The translations under genes and the position numbers were made by a program. Under the pieces are notes generated by a model that searched no databases, was not told the DNA's origin, and worked only from the letters and a program-made list of their open reading frames with translations. From Chloroflexota bacterium (GTDB lineage Bacteria > Chloroflexota > Anaerolineae > Aggregatilineales > Aggregatilineaceae), in the NCBI GenBank assembly GCA_012729765.1, contig JAAYCM010000109.1, forward strand, positions 171,098 through 235,097: DNA of 64,000 nt. Reading direction: 5' to 3'. Shown here piece by piece: positions 55,170 to 63,905 of the stretch (the stretch's first letter is position 1; every line of letters begins with the position of its first letter).

Positions 55170-57869
55170 CTAAAGCCGGTGGTTGTTGCGCCCGGTGCCG
55201 AGGCTGGAATCGATCGGGACAGCGGCGTCATGCGGCCAGATTACCTCGACGCGCGTGCCCCGTTTTAGCTCGGTATCGATCATCAACTGTGCCCCGATTG
55301 TCTCGGCCCGCTCGCGCATGATGTTCAGTCCCAGGCTGGTCGGTCGGACCTGGGCCGGCTCGAAGCCCCGCCCGTTGTCCTCGACCGCCAGGTGGACGTG
55401 TGCGTCCTCGAACCACAGCTGAACCGTGATCTCGGCGGCCTGTGCGTGTTTGGCGATATTGTTGAAGGACTCCTGCGCGATACGATAGAGCGCCAGCTTG
55501 ACATCGGATGGCAGGTCTGGCAGGGCGCCGGTCGTGACGATCACCTTCCCGGACTGGCGGCTCTGCAAGGTCTGGGTTAGCTGTTTGAGCAGATCGCTCA
55601 GCTCGACTTCGGCCAGTGCATTAGGCCGCAGCTCCAGCAGCAGCGTGCGCATCTCGGAGAGCGCGGCTCTAATCAGCGTGTGCAGTTGGTCGAGTAGCCT
55701 TTCGCCTTTTTCGGGATTACGTTTCCATTGACCGGGCAGCGCTTCGGCCAGGATGCTGGCGGAGAACAAGGTCTGGCTGACCGCGTCGTGCAGGTCGCGG
55801 GCGAGGCGCTGGCGCTCTTCGAGGGCGGCCAGATGCTGCGCCTGCTCGTAAAGCCGGGCGCGCTCCAGGGCTTGAGCGCCCTGCTGGACCAGCGCCAGCA
55901 TGAAGGCGCGCTCTGCTTCCTCGAAGTGGCGCTCGTACTGGAAGCTGAAGCCGATGCCCCCGATCACACGCTCGTTGACCACCAGCGGCAGGCAGACCGT
56001 CGCCCGGCTGCCGGTTGCCTCGCGGAGCACTGCTTCGAGTTGTGGATAGCGCGTGATGTACTCGTCCAGCGTTTCGATCCACAGCGGCTCGCCGGTGCGG
56101 ATCGCGTCGCTCAGCGGGCCGGGATAGTCAAGCGCTGTCCGGCGAAACTGCTGGTAGATGTCATCCGGTACGCCGCGCCGGTTGAGGATTTCGAACGACT
56201 GCCCATCCTCGTGGAGCAAGGCGACGGTTCCGAGGTGACCGCCGACTGCCGTTAACCCCTGGCTGACGATTACCTCGGCAACCTGCTCGAGTGTGACAGC
56301 TTCGGACAACCCGGCGGTCACCTGCTGCAGCAGGGCGGTCCGCTGCTCCGACTGCCGCCGCCCCGTGATGTCTACCCCCACCATCCAGCTTGACCAGCCC
56401 GGCACCGGAAACTGCGAGGAGATGTTGGACCACGAGGTATAGCGCGTGCTGCCGTCTTTGCAGGTGATCTTGATCTCCCAGTTGCGATGGTTGCCGCCCT
56501 GCTGGTTCCATTCCTGCAAAACCTGCGCGCGATACTCCGAGTTGGGGAACAACAGCTCCCCGACGCGCGGATTGCCGATAATCTCCTCGGCACTGTAGCC
56601 GGTCACGCGCTCACATTCGCGGTTCCAGATCAACAGGCCGCCCTCGGCGTCGTTGGCAACCAGCAGCACCGGCATGTTTTCCAGCACGGTGCGCAGCCGC
56701 TCTTCACTCAGCCGCAGCGTTTCATCGGCTCGTTTGCGCTCGGTGATATCTTCGAAAGCGGTCGCAAATTGGCCGGGGCCGGGGGAAAAAGCCGAGATGT
56801 TGAAGTGGCGGTTCAGCTCGCCGGAGTACTGGTCGAAGTGCACCGGGGAGTTGGTCAGCACGACCTGCGCGTAGATATCATCGAGCAGGGCGGGGTCGAT
56901 CATCGAGAGGGCCTGCACCGAGGACAGCCCGATGACTCCCGACCGGCTCAAGCCCGTCTGCTCCTCAAAGGCCGCGTTAGCATTGACCAGCACATAATCA
57001 CCCGGATTGCCCTGGCTGTCGTTTGTCTCATGCAGGGCCAGGCCGTTCAACGAGTGATCGAACACGGCCCGATACTGCTGCTCGGCCTTGCGCAGGTTAT
57101 GGAACAGCAGGTTATATGGCTCGACCAGCCCGGTATGGATCACCGCCCGGTAGACCAGATAGGACGCAGCCAGCTTCAGGAAGTGCCCGAGCAGATTCAT
57201 CCCGCCATAAACGCTGATGTACTGGGTAAAGGCCAGTTCCGCAGCGATGGTCAGCACTACCGACCACAACAGCAGCCGCAGAATGTCAGAATCCAGCTCA
57301 GCCCGGTAGCGCAGCAGGTGCAGGATCGATCCGAACAGGATCAGGACGATGACATACTCGCTGCCGTTCTTGAAGGGCGTCAGGCCAGAGCCTTCGCGAA
57401 AGCTGACTGGAAACACATCCCAGACGAAAATGGACGCAAACAGCAGGGCGATGACGGCGCTGTAACCGGCGATCGTGCCGGTGATGTTGAGCTTGCGGCG
57501 CAGAAAGACCGGGGCGATCAGCATCGTGATGCTTTGCAGATAACGCGCGGCGATCCAGAGCTGGGTGGGCAGGTCGGCATCGTGCTCCGGGAACACACCC
57601 ATCCCCTTATACGCCAGGGTGTGGATCAGGTCGATCCCGGCGACGAACAGCAGCCCAAAGCCGATAAACAGGATGTAGCCGTTTTCGAGAAAACGACGCG
57701 TGTTCCAGGCGAAAATGAACGCGCTGTAGGCGACGATGATACTGAAGATTTCGACGATGCTGTGGAACAGCAGGTAGCTGTAGAGGCTGGCAAGGTAGAG
57801 GCCCAGGACAATGACGGCAGTGAAAAGCACCATACGATATGGGCGGAGAAGCACGAGGGGCCTTGTCAT
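55170..57869 (-). CDS. Membrane sensor histidine kinase, MASE3-PAS-PAS-GAF-HisKA_3
   Basis: 899 residues. Residues 1 to about 240 form a seven-helix membrane sensor of MASE3 type. Two PAS domains follow (YRAVFDHSLNGLALHETND; LRTVLENMPVLLVANDAEGG), then GAF (SEAVTLEQVAEVIVSQGLT), then the NarL/DesK-type phosphoacceptor RQRLARDLHDAVSQTLFSAS (His near residue 693) and the ATPase domain VEDNGRGF. The signal is unknown. No response regulator gene is adjacent. ATG at 57869; ribosome site weak. Confidence 0.9.
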   Translation of the reverse strand: MTRPLVLLRPYRMVLFTAVIVLGLYLASLYSYLLFHSIVEIFSIIVAYSAFIFAWNTRRFLENGYILFIGFGLLFVAGIDLIHTLAYKGMGVFPEHDADLPTQLWIAARYLQSITMLIAPVFLRRKLNITGTIAGYSAVIALLFASIFVWDVFPVSFREGSGLTPFKNGSEYVIVLILFGSILHLLRYRAELDSDILRLLLWSVVLTIAAELAFTQYISVYGGMNLLGHFLKLAASYLVYRAVIHTGLVEPYNLLFHNLRKAEQQYRAVFDHSLNGLALHETNDSQGNPGDYVLVNANAAFEEQTGLSRSGVIGLSSVQALSMIDPALLDDIYAQVVLTNSPVHFDQYSGELNRHFNISAFSPGPGQFATAFEDITERKRADETLRLSEERLRTVLENMPVLLVANDAEGGLLIWNRECERVTGYSAEEIIGNPRVGELLFPNSEYRAQVLQEWNQQGGNHRNWEIKITCKDGSTRYTSWSNISSQFPVPGWSSWMVGVDITGRRQSEQRTALLQQVTAGLSEAVTLEQVAEVIVSQGLTAVGGHLGTVALLHEDGQSFEILNRRGVPDDIYQQFRRTALDYPGPLSDAIRTGEPLWIETLDEYITRYPQLEAVLREATGSRATVCLPLVVNERVIGGIGFSFQYERHFEEAERAFMLALVQQGAQALERARLYEQAQHLAALEERQRLARDLHDAVSQTLFSASILAEALPGQWKRNPEKGERLLDQLHTLIRAALSEMRTLLLELRPNALAEVELSDLLKQLTQTLQSRQSGKVIVTTGALPDLPSDVKLALYRIAQESFNNIAKHAQAAEITVQLWFEDAHVHLAVEDNGRGFEPAQVRPTSLGLNIMRERAETIGAQLMIDTELKRGTRVEVIWPHDAAVPIDSSLGTGRNNHRL

Positions 57870-58190
57870 GTTGGATTAGCGATCACCATTGCTCACTCAG
57901 TTCATAACGATAGACTAAGGTATGCTAATAAAAGAATTAACGACCTTTTAAATGTCACCCGTTGGCGGTGTTTGCCATCGGGCTAAATATTTCAAATGGG
58001 TCAATATATTACCCTGCCTTGAGCCTAAAAAAAAGTGATAAAGATAATGCAAATTTGGCCTTGCCGGGCGAGCTTGCTAGTCTTGAAACTAGCAGGCGCG
58101 CGGCATCATCTCGCGCCACATCACCGCGGCGCACGCCCGAACTGCTTATGAAGGCGGCAGCCGCGGATAGGCTGTGAGGAGGAACACCTT
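57870..58190. other. AT-rich intergenic region, kinase to rhodanese gene
   Basis: 321 bases with much lower GC than the genes around it. Contains a promoter for the rhodanese gene (58019-58048), and TGCTAGT / ACTAGCA hairpin (58075-58094) in its leader. The leader continues GC-rich to the ATG. Confidence 0.45.
58019..58048 (+). promoter_or_regulatory. Promoter of the rhodanese-cytochrome gene
   Basis: TTGAGC (58019-58024), 18 bases, GATAAT (58043-58048); 140 bases upstream of the ATG. Confidence 0.4.
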
Positions 58191-59399
58191 ATGCACCGGT
58201 TAACAGTCGTTCGCCAGCCTACGCTCGCGATGATCCTGATGCTGTCACTGATCCTGGCAGCGCTTATTGGGCCGGCCCATGCCCAGGACTCCACACCATC
58301 ACCGACTCCCGACGACAGCTATCCGAATGCCGGGCTGTTGGTCGAGACGGACTGGCTGGCCGATCATCTGGACGATCCCACCGTGCGCGTGATCGATCTG
58401 CGCAGCACCGACGCCTATGCCGAAGGGCATATCCCCGGCGCGGTCAGTGTTCCGGTGGGGGATATTGCGTCCACCATTGACGAGATCGCCCTGGAATTCG
58501 ATCAGGACGAGGTGCAGGCGGCGCTCAACCGCATTGGCCTGATGCCGGACATGACCGCTGTGCTCTACGACGATCTAGGCATGATGAACAGCGCGCGCCT
58601 GTTCTGGACGCTCGATTATGTGGGCCACGCCGACGCGCGCATTCTCAACGGCGGCTGGAATGCGTGGGCTGCCGCCGGGCTGCCTGCCTCAACCGATGCG
58701 CCCACCATCGAGTCAACCGAATATCCGATCGAGTTACAGCCGGCGCGGCTGATTACGGCTGAGGAAATCGTGGCGCGGCTGGACGATCCGGACGTGGTGA
58801 TTCTGGACGCGCGCTCCCCGCAGGAGTACACGGGCGAAGTCGCGCTGGCGGCGCGAGGCGGGCATATTCCGGGGGCGCGCCTGTTCACCTGGCTTGACGC
58901 GCTGACCGGCGGCGACACCGTCTACACCGTCGAATCCGGTTGGGAAGAGCAGCTGCGGGACGAGGATGTGGAAGTATTCAAATCTGCTGCCGAGCTTCAA
59001 GCGCTGCTCGACGATCTGGGCCTGTCACCGGAGCACGAGATCATTACCTACTGCCACACGCATTGGCGCGGGGCGCACCTCTACTTCCTGCTGCGGCTGA
59101 TGGGCTACGAAAATGTGCGTGGCTATGATGGCTCGTGGGCCGAATGGGGCAATCGAGACGATCTGCCGGTCGTCACCGGGCCGGAGCCGGGCGGTGCAGC
59201 CGGTGATACGGCGCTGCTCGACGGCGAGCAGTTGGTCCAGATGCGCTGCGTGGGCTGTCACGATCTGAACCGGATCGATCATCAGGACAAGGATCGCGCG
59301 GGCTGGGAGAATACGGTGGCGCGGATGATCGCCTATGGTACGCCGCTCACCGATGAGGAGCGCGACGCCGTGATCGACTACCTGGCCGAAACGCACTAG
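58191..59399 (+). CDS. Exported tandem rhodanese fused to a cytochrome c domain
   Basis: 402 residues. Signal peptide MILMLSLILAALIGPAHAQD. Two rhodanese domains follow: the first (IDLRSTDAYAEGHIPGAV) lacks a Cys at its loop (VLYDDLGMMNS), the second (ILDARSPQEYTGEVALAARG) has the catalytic Cys near residue 287 in ITYCHTHWRGAHLYF and the VRGYDGSWAEWG ending of thiosulfate sulfurtransferases. A C-terminal segment MRCVGCHDLNRID (CxxCH near residue 353) with a later Met in ARMIAYGTPLTDEE is a mono-heme c domain. So sulfur transfer outside the membrane is coupled to one heme. GGAGG upstream. Substrate likely thiosulfate or a persulfide; not proven. Confidence 0.88.
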   Translation: MHRLTVVRQPTLAMILMLSLILAALIGPAHAQDSTPSPTPDDSYPNAGLLVETDWLADHLDDPTVRVIDLRSTDAYAEGHIPGAVSVPVGDIASTIDEIALEFDQDEVQAALNRIGLMPDMTAVLYDDLGMMNSARLFWTLDYVGHADARILNGGWNAWAAAGLPASTDAPTIESTEYPIELQPARLITAEEIVARLDDPDVVILDARSPQEYTGEVALAARGGHIPGARLFTWLDALTGGDTVYTVESGWEEQLRDEDVEVFKSAAELQALLDDLGLSPEHEIITYCHTHWRGAHLYFLLRLMGYENVRGYDGSWAEWGNRDDLPVVTGPEPGGAAGDTALLDGEQLVQMRCVGCHDLNRIDHQDKDRAGWENTVARMIAYGTPLTDEERDAVIDYLAETH

Positions 59400-59422
59400 A
59401 TTTGCCCATCTTTGATCAAAAC

Positions 59423-59467
59423 CATGAAGCAGCCACTTGCGTGTGAGCGCGCGATGGCTGCTTCATG
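59423..59467. terminator. Two-way terminator between rhodanese-cytochrome and arsM genes
   Basis: Perfect 13-bp stem CATGAAGCAGCCA / TGGCTGCTTCATG with a 19-base loop, 24-25 bases from each stop. In the minus direction it is followed by GGTTTTGAT. Confidence 0.75.
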
Positions 59468-59491
59468 GGGTCACGAGCCGGCGTGCGGCGA

Positions 59492-60904
59492 TTAGGCCGG
59501 TTTGTGCGCCACAATTCGCGCGCTGAAGATGGACGCCGGCGTGATGCTGGTGCCGTTGTCGGCGCGCTTATCGACCACTTCGATCTGCTCGAAACCGGCG
59601 GCGCGCATCAGCCCGGTGTAGTCGTTGACATCAATTGCCCCGGCGACACAGGCCGCCCACGACTGGAGATCGGGGGCCATCGGCAGGCCGCCCTGCGTCA
59701 CGATGTCACTGATTGCGATCCGTCCGCCCGGCTTGAGCACGCGGAATGACTCACGGAATACGGCGGCTTTGTCCGGCGAGAGGTTGATCACGCAGTTGGA
59801 CATGATCACATCGATGCTGTTGTCCTCGACCGGCAGCGCTTCGATTTGCCCGGCGCGGAACTCGACATTGGTCACACCCATACGCGCTTTAGCGGCGTTG
59901 GCCTTGTCCAGCATATCGGGCGTCATATCCACGCCGATCACGTGCCCGGATGGCCCGACCTGCCGCGCCGCCATGAAGCAGTCGATCCCGCCGCCGCTGC
60001 CCAGGTCGAGCACGACTTCGCCCGGCTGCAGGCTGGCGATCGTGACCGGATCGCCGCAGCCCAGCGACAGGTTGGTCACGTCCGCCGGGAGATCGGCCAG
60101 CAGGCTTGCGTCGTAGAAAGATGCCGTGTCGCAGCAAACCGCCCCGCCGCAGTCGCTGGGCTGGCCGTTATCCACCTTGCAGCACGAACTCACGCCGCTT
60201 GAGGCGCTGCGCGCGATCGCGCCGTAGTGGGCCTGCACGGCGCGGTGGATCACATTTTCCGGCTGCTCGCCTGCCGCCGAGGTTTTGGTCCCTATTGCCA
60301 GAAAGATGCTGACGCTGGCCTGCTGCGTGTTACAGGCCGAGTTGGCGCAGCAGGTGTCGGTCGTGTCGAATACAGCCGCGTTCGACAGCCCGGCTTCCGC
60401 CAGCCAGCCGCGCACGTCGTCGCGTTGGAAGCCCGGCCAGCGATCGTGATGCTCGGTTAGCAGGAACTCGAAGGTATGCGCGTCCAGGTCGGTGATCACC
60501 AGCCGCCCGCCCGGCTTGAGGATGCGTGCCATCTCCGCGATTGCCTGCGCGGGCCGTTCGACGTGGTGCAGATACATGTTTGCGAAGACGTAATCGACCG
60601 ACTCGTCCTCCAGCGGCAGGCGCTCAGCCTCACCGGCCCGGTATTCGACCCCCGCCGGATCGTTCAACCGCTGGCGCATCTCGTCCAGCATGGCCGCCGA
60701 CTGATCGACCGCGATCACGTGCAGGCCGCGCGCGATCAGGCCCTCGGTGACAAAGCCGGTCCCCGCGCCGATATCGGCGGCGACCTGGCCGGGCTGGACC
60801 TGGGCCATATCCAGAGCGCGCTCGCGCACGGAGGGGGAGAAAAACCCCTGGCGCATGTCGTCCCACTGGGCCGCGACCTGATCGAAATAGCTCTTGCTGC
60901 TCAT
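59492..60904 (-). CDS. arsM: Arsenite methyltransferase fused to an N-terminal methyltransferase domain
   Basis: 470 residues. Residues 1 to about 190 are a class I methyltransferase: [20 protein letters not shown] (SAM site), [11 protein letters not shown] and [15 protein letters not shown] Cys-rich linker follows ([29 protein letters not shown]). Residues about 250-470 are Ars[44 protein letters not shown] (arsenic Cys) and [15 protein letters not shown] (arsenic Cys). It methylates As(III) with SAM. The fused first domain is unusual. AGGAG upstream; an ArsR-like operator (60930-60945) lies in its promoter gap. Confidence 0.9.
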   Translation of the reverse strand: MSSKSYFDQVAAQWDDMRQGFFSPSVRERALDMAQVQPGQVAADIGAGTGFVTEGLIARGLHVIAVDQSAAMLDEMRQRLNDPAGVEYRAGEAERLPLEDESVDYVFANMYLHHVERPAQAIAEMARILKPGGRLVITDLDAHTFEFLLTEHHDRWPGFQRDDVRGWLAEAGLSNAAVFDTTDTCCANSACNTQQASVSIFLAIGTKTSAAGEQPENVIHRAVQAHYGAIARSASSGVSSCCKVDNGQPSDCGGAVCCDTASFYDASLLADLPADVTNLSLGCGDPVTIASLQPGEVVLDLGSGGGIDCFMAARQVGPSGHVIGVDMTPDMLDKANAAKARMGVTNVEFRAGQIEALPVEDNSIDVIMSNCVINLSPDKAAVFRESFRVLKPGGRIAISDIVTQGGLPMAPDLQSWAACVAGAIDVNDYTGLMRAAGFEQIEVVDKRADNGTSITPASIFSARIVAHKPA

Positions 60905-60929
60905 GGCGCTTCTCCTTGTGCTGCAATGT

Positions 60930-60945
60930 ATCGATAAATGTCGAT
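60930..60945. promoter_or_regulatory. ArsR-type operator upstream of arsM
   Basis: ATCGATAAATGTCGAT, 26 bases before the arsM start and 22 bases after the arsR stop. It differs in only two central bases from the site at 61306-61321. Confidence 0.65.
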
Positions 60946-60966
60946 GGATTGGTGCAAAAAAAGAGG

Positions 60967-61293
60967 CTAAGCCTCACGGACCGGGATATCCTCAGGCCGG
61001 ATTACCTGTTTCGCGTAGTCCGGGGCGAACGCTGTAACCAGCACGCCGCAGCAGACCGTAAGCTGTTCCTGGTTGAGTGTGTAGAAGCGGTGGCGGCCTT
61101 CCTGGCGGACCAGCACCAGATCGGCCTCTTCCAGCTTCTTCAGGTGGTGGCTGACCGTCGGCTGGTTGACCTTACCACCCAGCTTGTCCACCAGGTCATT
61201 CACGCTGAGCCAGACACAGCACAGGTGCTTCATGATTTCCTGGCGCGTTTCGTCGGCCAGTGCTTTCGCGAAAACTACCGGATCAGTATTCAT
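60967..61293 (-). CDS. arsR: ArsR-family metalloregulator
   Basis: 108 residues. Winged helix: [14 protein letters not shown] and [19 protein letters not shown], then GRHRFYTLN. The classic CVC sensor motif is absent; instead two vicinal Cys pairs are present, CC at 25-26 (HLCCVWLS) and CC at 81-82 (LTVCCGVL), which could bind As(III). Represses from operators at 61306 and 60930. The promoter is TTGACA/TATAAT, with the transcript starting at or next to the ATG. Confidence 0.92.
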   Translation of the reverse strand: MNTDPVVFAKALADETRQEIMKHLCCVWLSVNDLVDKLGGKVNQPTVSHHLKKLEEADLVLVRQEGRHRFYTLNQEQLTVCCGVLVTAFAPDYAKQVIRPEDIPVREA

Positions 61294-61300
61294 ATTCCTG

Positions 61301-61328
61301 ATTATATCGATATTTGTCGATGTGTCAA
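61301..61328 (-). promoter_or_regulatory. Perfect sigma-70 promoter of arsR, operator inside the spacer
   Basis: TTGACA (61323-61328), 16 bases, TATAAT (61301-61306) on the minus strand. The spacer is filled by the operator 61306-61321. The -10 is seven bases before the ATG at 61293, so the transcript should be leaderless. Confidence 0.8.
61306..61321. promoter_or_regulatory. ArsR operator in the arsR promoter
   Basis: ATCGATATTTGTCGAT, an imperfect dyad covering the promoter spacer exactly; the match to 60930-60945 is 14 of 16 bases. Confidence 0.75.
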
Positions 61329-61341
61329 GCGATTGGCCGGA

Positions 61342-62601
61342 TCAGGGGCACTGCACGATCCCCTGCGCCCACAGGCAGCCGCCGCAGGTCGGGAACTCGC
61401 CGCCGTAGCAGTCGGCCTCGTTATCCTCGGAGAGCGCGCAGCCATCGCAGATCGTACACGGCGCGAAGTCGAACGCCTGCACCCGCTCGCGGAAGGCGAC
61501 GTACTCCGGCTGCTGCCACAACTCGGCCAGGCTGTGCTCGTGGATGCTGCCGATCACATAGCGCCGGGCATAGCGGCCCAGGCCGTGCAGGAAGCTGTCG
61601 CTGCTGTGCAGCAGGGGCAGGCACGGGCTGACGCTGCCATCCCACGCGATCGCGGTCGCGCCGCTTTCGATGAACGGGCAGCGCGAGCTGGCCGCGTCCT
61701 CGTCGCCATCACCCCCGGCATAGATCAGATTCCACGCCCCCGCGATTGCTTCATACAGCGCCGGTGTAGCAAGCCGGGCGCTGTCCATGCGTGGCAGGTA
61801 GAGATCGGGCAGGCGCGGCGAAGGCAGGTAATCGTCGTTGCTCAGCGCCCGATGATAGAGGATTTCCTCACGCATTTCGGCGGTGTGCGGCAGCACATTG
61901 CTGATCATCATCCGCGCCGCGCCAAGCTGCCGGGCGATGCGCAGCAGATCGGGCAGATCGCCCACGTTGCGCTGCATCGCCACAAACGCGATCCCGATCT
62001 CCGGCGCGAGGTGGCGCCAGGGCTGGCGCAGATCGCGGAAGCGCTCCAGGTTTGCCAGCACAGTTGGCAGGGTTGCGCCCAGCCGCACGTCGGTATAGCT
62101 TTCCGGCCTGGCCCCATCCAGCGACACCCACAGCCGGTCCAGCCCGGCGGCGATCAGGCTGCGCGCCATCGTCTCGTTCAGCAGCGTCCCGTTGGTGATC
62201 AGCTCTACGCTGGCCCCCAGCGCTTTGGCGGCCTCGATCATCTCGATGATCCGGGGGTGCGAGAGCGGCTCGCCGAAGCCGCCGAAGAAGACGGTCAGCG
62301 GCAGCGGGAACGCGCGCAGCCCGTCGAGGATGCGGGCGTAGGTAGCGGCGGACATGGTGCCCAGCGGCTCGTCCCACACGTTGCGGATGCAGGTGCGGCA
62401 GGCCAGATTGCAGCGGCTGGTCGGCTCGACATAGACCCTGGCGAGCCGGGTAATCGGCTGGCGCAGGCGCAGGCCGCGCGCTTCTTCGTCCAGAAAGACC
62501 GGCGTGCCGGGGACCAGCCCCAGCCGGGCGACTATATCAGGCGGCAGCACCAGCCGCCCCGTTTCGTCGATGTAGGCGCGTTGTTCGGTTCTCAGCCGCA
62601 T
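61342..62601 (-). CDS. Radical SAM/SPASM protein with AbrB-like N-terminus, candidate tungsten-oxidoreductase maturase
   Basis: 419 residues. Residues 1-48 resemble a SpoVT/AbrB-type half (YIDETGRLVLPPDIVARLGL). The radical SAM cluster motif is Cys64, 68, 71 in EPTSRCNLACRTCIRN, followed by FFGGFGEPLSHP. C-terminal Cys-rich SPASM-like region: CTICDGCALSEDNEADCYGG and PTCGGCLWAQGIVQCP. This layout resembles the family described as radical SAM maturase of tungsten-cofactor oxidoreductases, which is found beside AOR genes; here the AOR is 52 kb away. Start MRLRTEQRAY at 62601. It lies 48 bases upstream of arsR but arsR has its own promoter. Confidence 0.8.
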   Translation of the reverse strand: MRLRTEQRAYIDETGRLVLPPDIVARLGLVPGTPVFLDEEARGLRLRQPITRLARVYVEPTSRCNLACRTCIRNVWDEPLGTMSAATYARILDGLRAFPLPLTVFFGGFGEPLSHPRIIEMIEAAKALGASVELITNGTLLNETMARSLIAAGLDRLWVSLDGARPESYTDVRLGATLPTVLANLERFRDLRQPWRHLAPEIGIAFVAMQRNVGDLPDLLRIARQLGAARMMISNVLPHTAEMREEILYHRALSNDDYLPSPRLPDLYLPRMDSARLATPALYEAIAGAWNLIYAGGDGDEDAASSRCPFIESGATAIAWDGSVSPCLPLLHSSDSFLHGLGRYARRYVIGSIHEHSLAELWQQPEYVAFRERVQAFDFAPCTICDGCALSEDNEADCYGGEFPTCGGCLWAQGIVQCP

Positions 62602-62696
62602 GCCGTTCTGCCCCCGTGCGTGACGACGATGATCCTGCTCTTTAGTATATCCCGGAAGCCGGATTGGGCTGCTGCCACACCGCCGATTGTTGCCCC

Positions 62697-62708
62697 CTGC
62701 ACGTGCAG
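62697..62708. promoter_or_regulatory. 12-bp perfect palindrome between divergent genes
   Basis: CTGCACGTGCAG in the 162-base gap between the radical SAM gene and arsC. Could be an operator; a TATACT (minus, 62644-62649) near it may serve the radical SAM gene. Confidence 0.3.
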
Positions 62709-62763
62709 CCGGTATGCTTGGCGGCTGCATCGCCCGATCATTTTCCTCACTGGAGACGTGACG

Positions 62764-63201
62764 ATGAGAGTTGTCCGCGTTCTGTTTCTGTGCACCGGGA
62801 ATTCCTGCCGCTCGCAGATGGCCGAAGCGCTCGTCAACGCACGGCTCGGCGATCGCTGGGCGGCGGTTAGCGCCGGGACCCAGCCCGCCGACGAGGTCCA
62901 CCCGAAGGCCCTGCAAGCCCTGGCCGAGATCGGCATCCGGCATCCAAACGCGTATCCCAAGCTGGCCGATGAATTTCGCGGCACGGCCTTCGATCTGGTG
63001 GTGACAGTGTGTGACGACGCCGCCGAGAACTGCCCGGTCTGGCTGGGACAGGGCCAGCGCGTGCACGTCGGCTTTCCCGATCCGGCCAGAGCGACCGGGA
63101 CCGAGGATGAGATGATGGCCGTGTTCCGCAGTGTGCGCGACGACATCGAGCACCGGATTTTGCCGCTGCTGGACACCTTCGCCGCATGGGAAGCCAGCTA
63201 A
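62764..63201 (+). CDS. arsC: Arsenate reductase, thioredoxin-coupled type
   Basis: 145 residues, low-molecular-weight phosphatase fold. Catalytic loop VLFLCTGNSCRSQMAEA with Cys10 and Arg16, and the redox pair Cys83/Cys90 in VVTVCDDAAENCPVW. The C-terminal FPDPARATGTEDEM loop carries the general acid Asp. Reduces arsenate to arsenite, which ArsM then methylates. It is divergent from the arsR-arsM unit's upstream neighbour. Start at 62764; TGGAG 9 bases upstream. Confidence 0.95.
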   Translation: MRVVRVLFLCTGNSCRSQMAEALVNARLGDRWAAVSAGTQPADEVHPKALQALAEIGIRHPNAYPKLADEFRGTAFDLVVTVCDDAAENCPVWLGQGQRVHVGFPDPARATGTEDEMMAVFRSVRDDIEHRILPLLDTFAAWEAS

Positions 63202-63267
63202 AACGCCGACCAGGAAGCCCCGCTCGGCGTTGTTCACACAGTTCTCTATCGAGCGCGGTGCCAGCCG

Positions 63268-63800
63268 CTATGACGGGTCCTGGCGCTGGACGCGCAGCCG
63301 GTTGTGGACATCCTGCACGCCCCGCACATCTTCGGCCAGGTCCTCGGCCAGGCGTTTCGCGCGGCGGCTCTCTACCGTGCCTTCCAGCGTGACCTCGTTC
63401 TGATCGTCCACCGTGATAGTGATTTCGCTGGCGTCCAGCCAGCCGTGCCGCGTCATATTCTCGCAGATTTCCTCGTGGATGCTTTCTTTGGAGCGGCGGT
63501 AGCCCTGCGGGCCGCGCCCGGTGTAGGGACCGGGGCGCTCCCACGCTTCCCGCTCGCCATCCTCAGGAAAATAATAACGGGTGCGCGCCGCCAATCGCCA
63601 TCCTCGTCCTCGCCATAGGTGGGGAAGCCGCGCCCGGCAGACGGGATGCGCTCGAATTCATAGCTGCGCGCGTAGTAATCGCGGGTGCGCGTGCTGACCT
63701 GGCTGGGATCGTAATCGCCCCCGGTGTAACGCTGGCCGCGCGTCTCCTGCTCGCGTTCTGCATCCTCTTTGTTTCGTTTGTTCTTCAGATCATCTGCCAC
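63268..63800 (-). pseudogene. BON-domain protein, broken by a -1 frameshift
   Basis: GTG at 63800 (AGGAG 7 bases upstream) opens a basic, low-complexity N-terminus (ADDLKNKRNKEDAEREQE, DYDPSQVSTRTRDYYARSYE). The frame is lost after GEDEDGDW near 63586 and continues in another frame as TRYYFPEDGEREAWERPGPY and the BON domain (SIHEEICENMTRHGWLDASE, EVTLEGTVESRRAKRLAEDL, VHNRLRV). One missing base restores a single 178-residue protein. BON domains bind membranes or ligands at the cell surface. A true mutation or a sequencing error. Confidence 0.75.
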
Positions 63801-63817
63801 CTCAACGCTCCTTTCGT

Positions 63818-63905
63818 GGGTAGTGGCGAACAATTGACTGATAGCGGCTGTTCAGTTGCCCCCCATCCCCTGGCCCTTCCCCCACTGCTGCGCTGAGGGG
63901 GCGAC
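63818..63905 (+). repeat. Structured dispersed repeat, partial (copy E)
   Basis: GGGTAGTGGCGAACAATTGA through CTGTTCAGTTGCCCCCCATC matches the end of copy A in the opposite orientation almost base for base, then decays after the first hairpin arm. The last 95 bases of the window contain a GGCTGGAC / GTCCAGCC hairpin (63925-63952) and no recognised gene. Confidence 0.65.

Noticed and set aside
60916..62763. N-terminal extension of arsC running back 1.8 kb
   Set aside because: ArsC has a normal length from the ATG at 62764; the upstream part is antisense to arsR and the radical SAM gene.
62602..63237. N-terminal extension of the radical SAM protein
   Set aside because: It is antisense to arsC; the protein begins naturally at MRLRTEQ with the AbrB-like segment.
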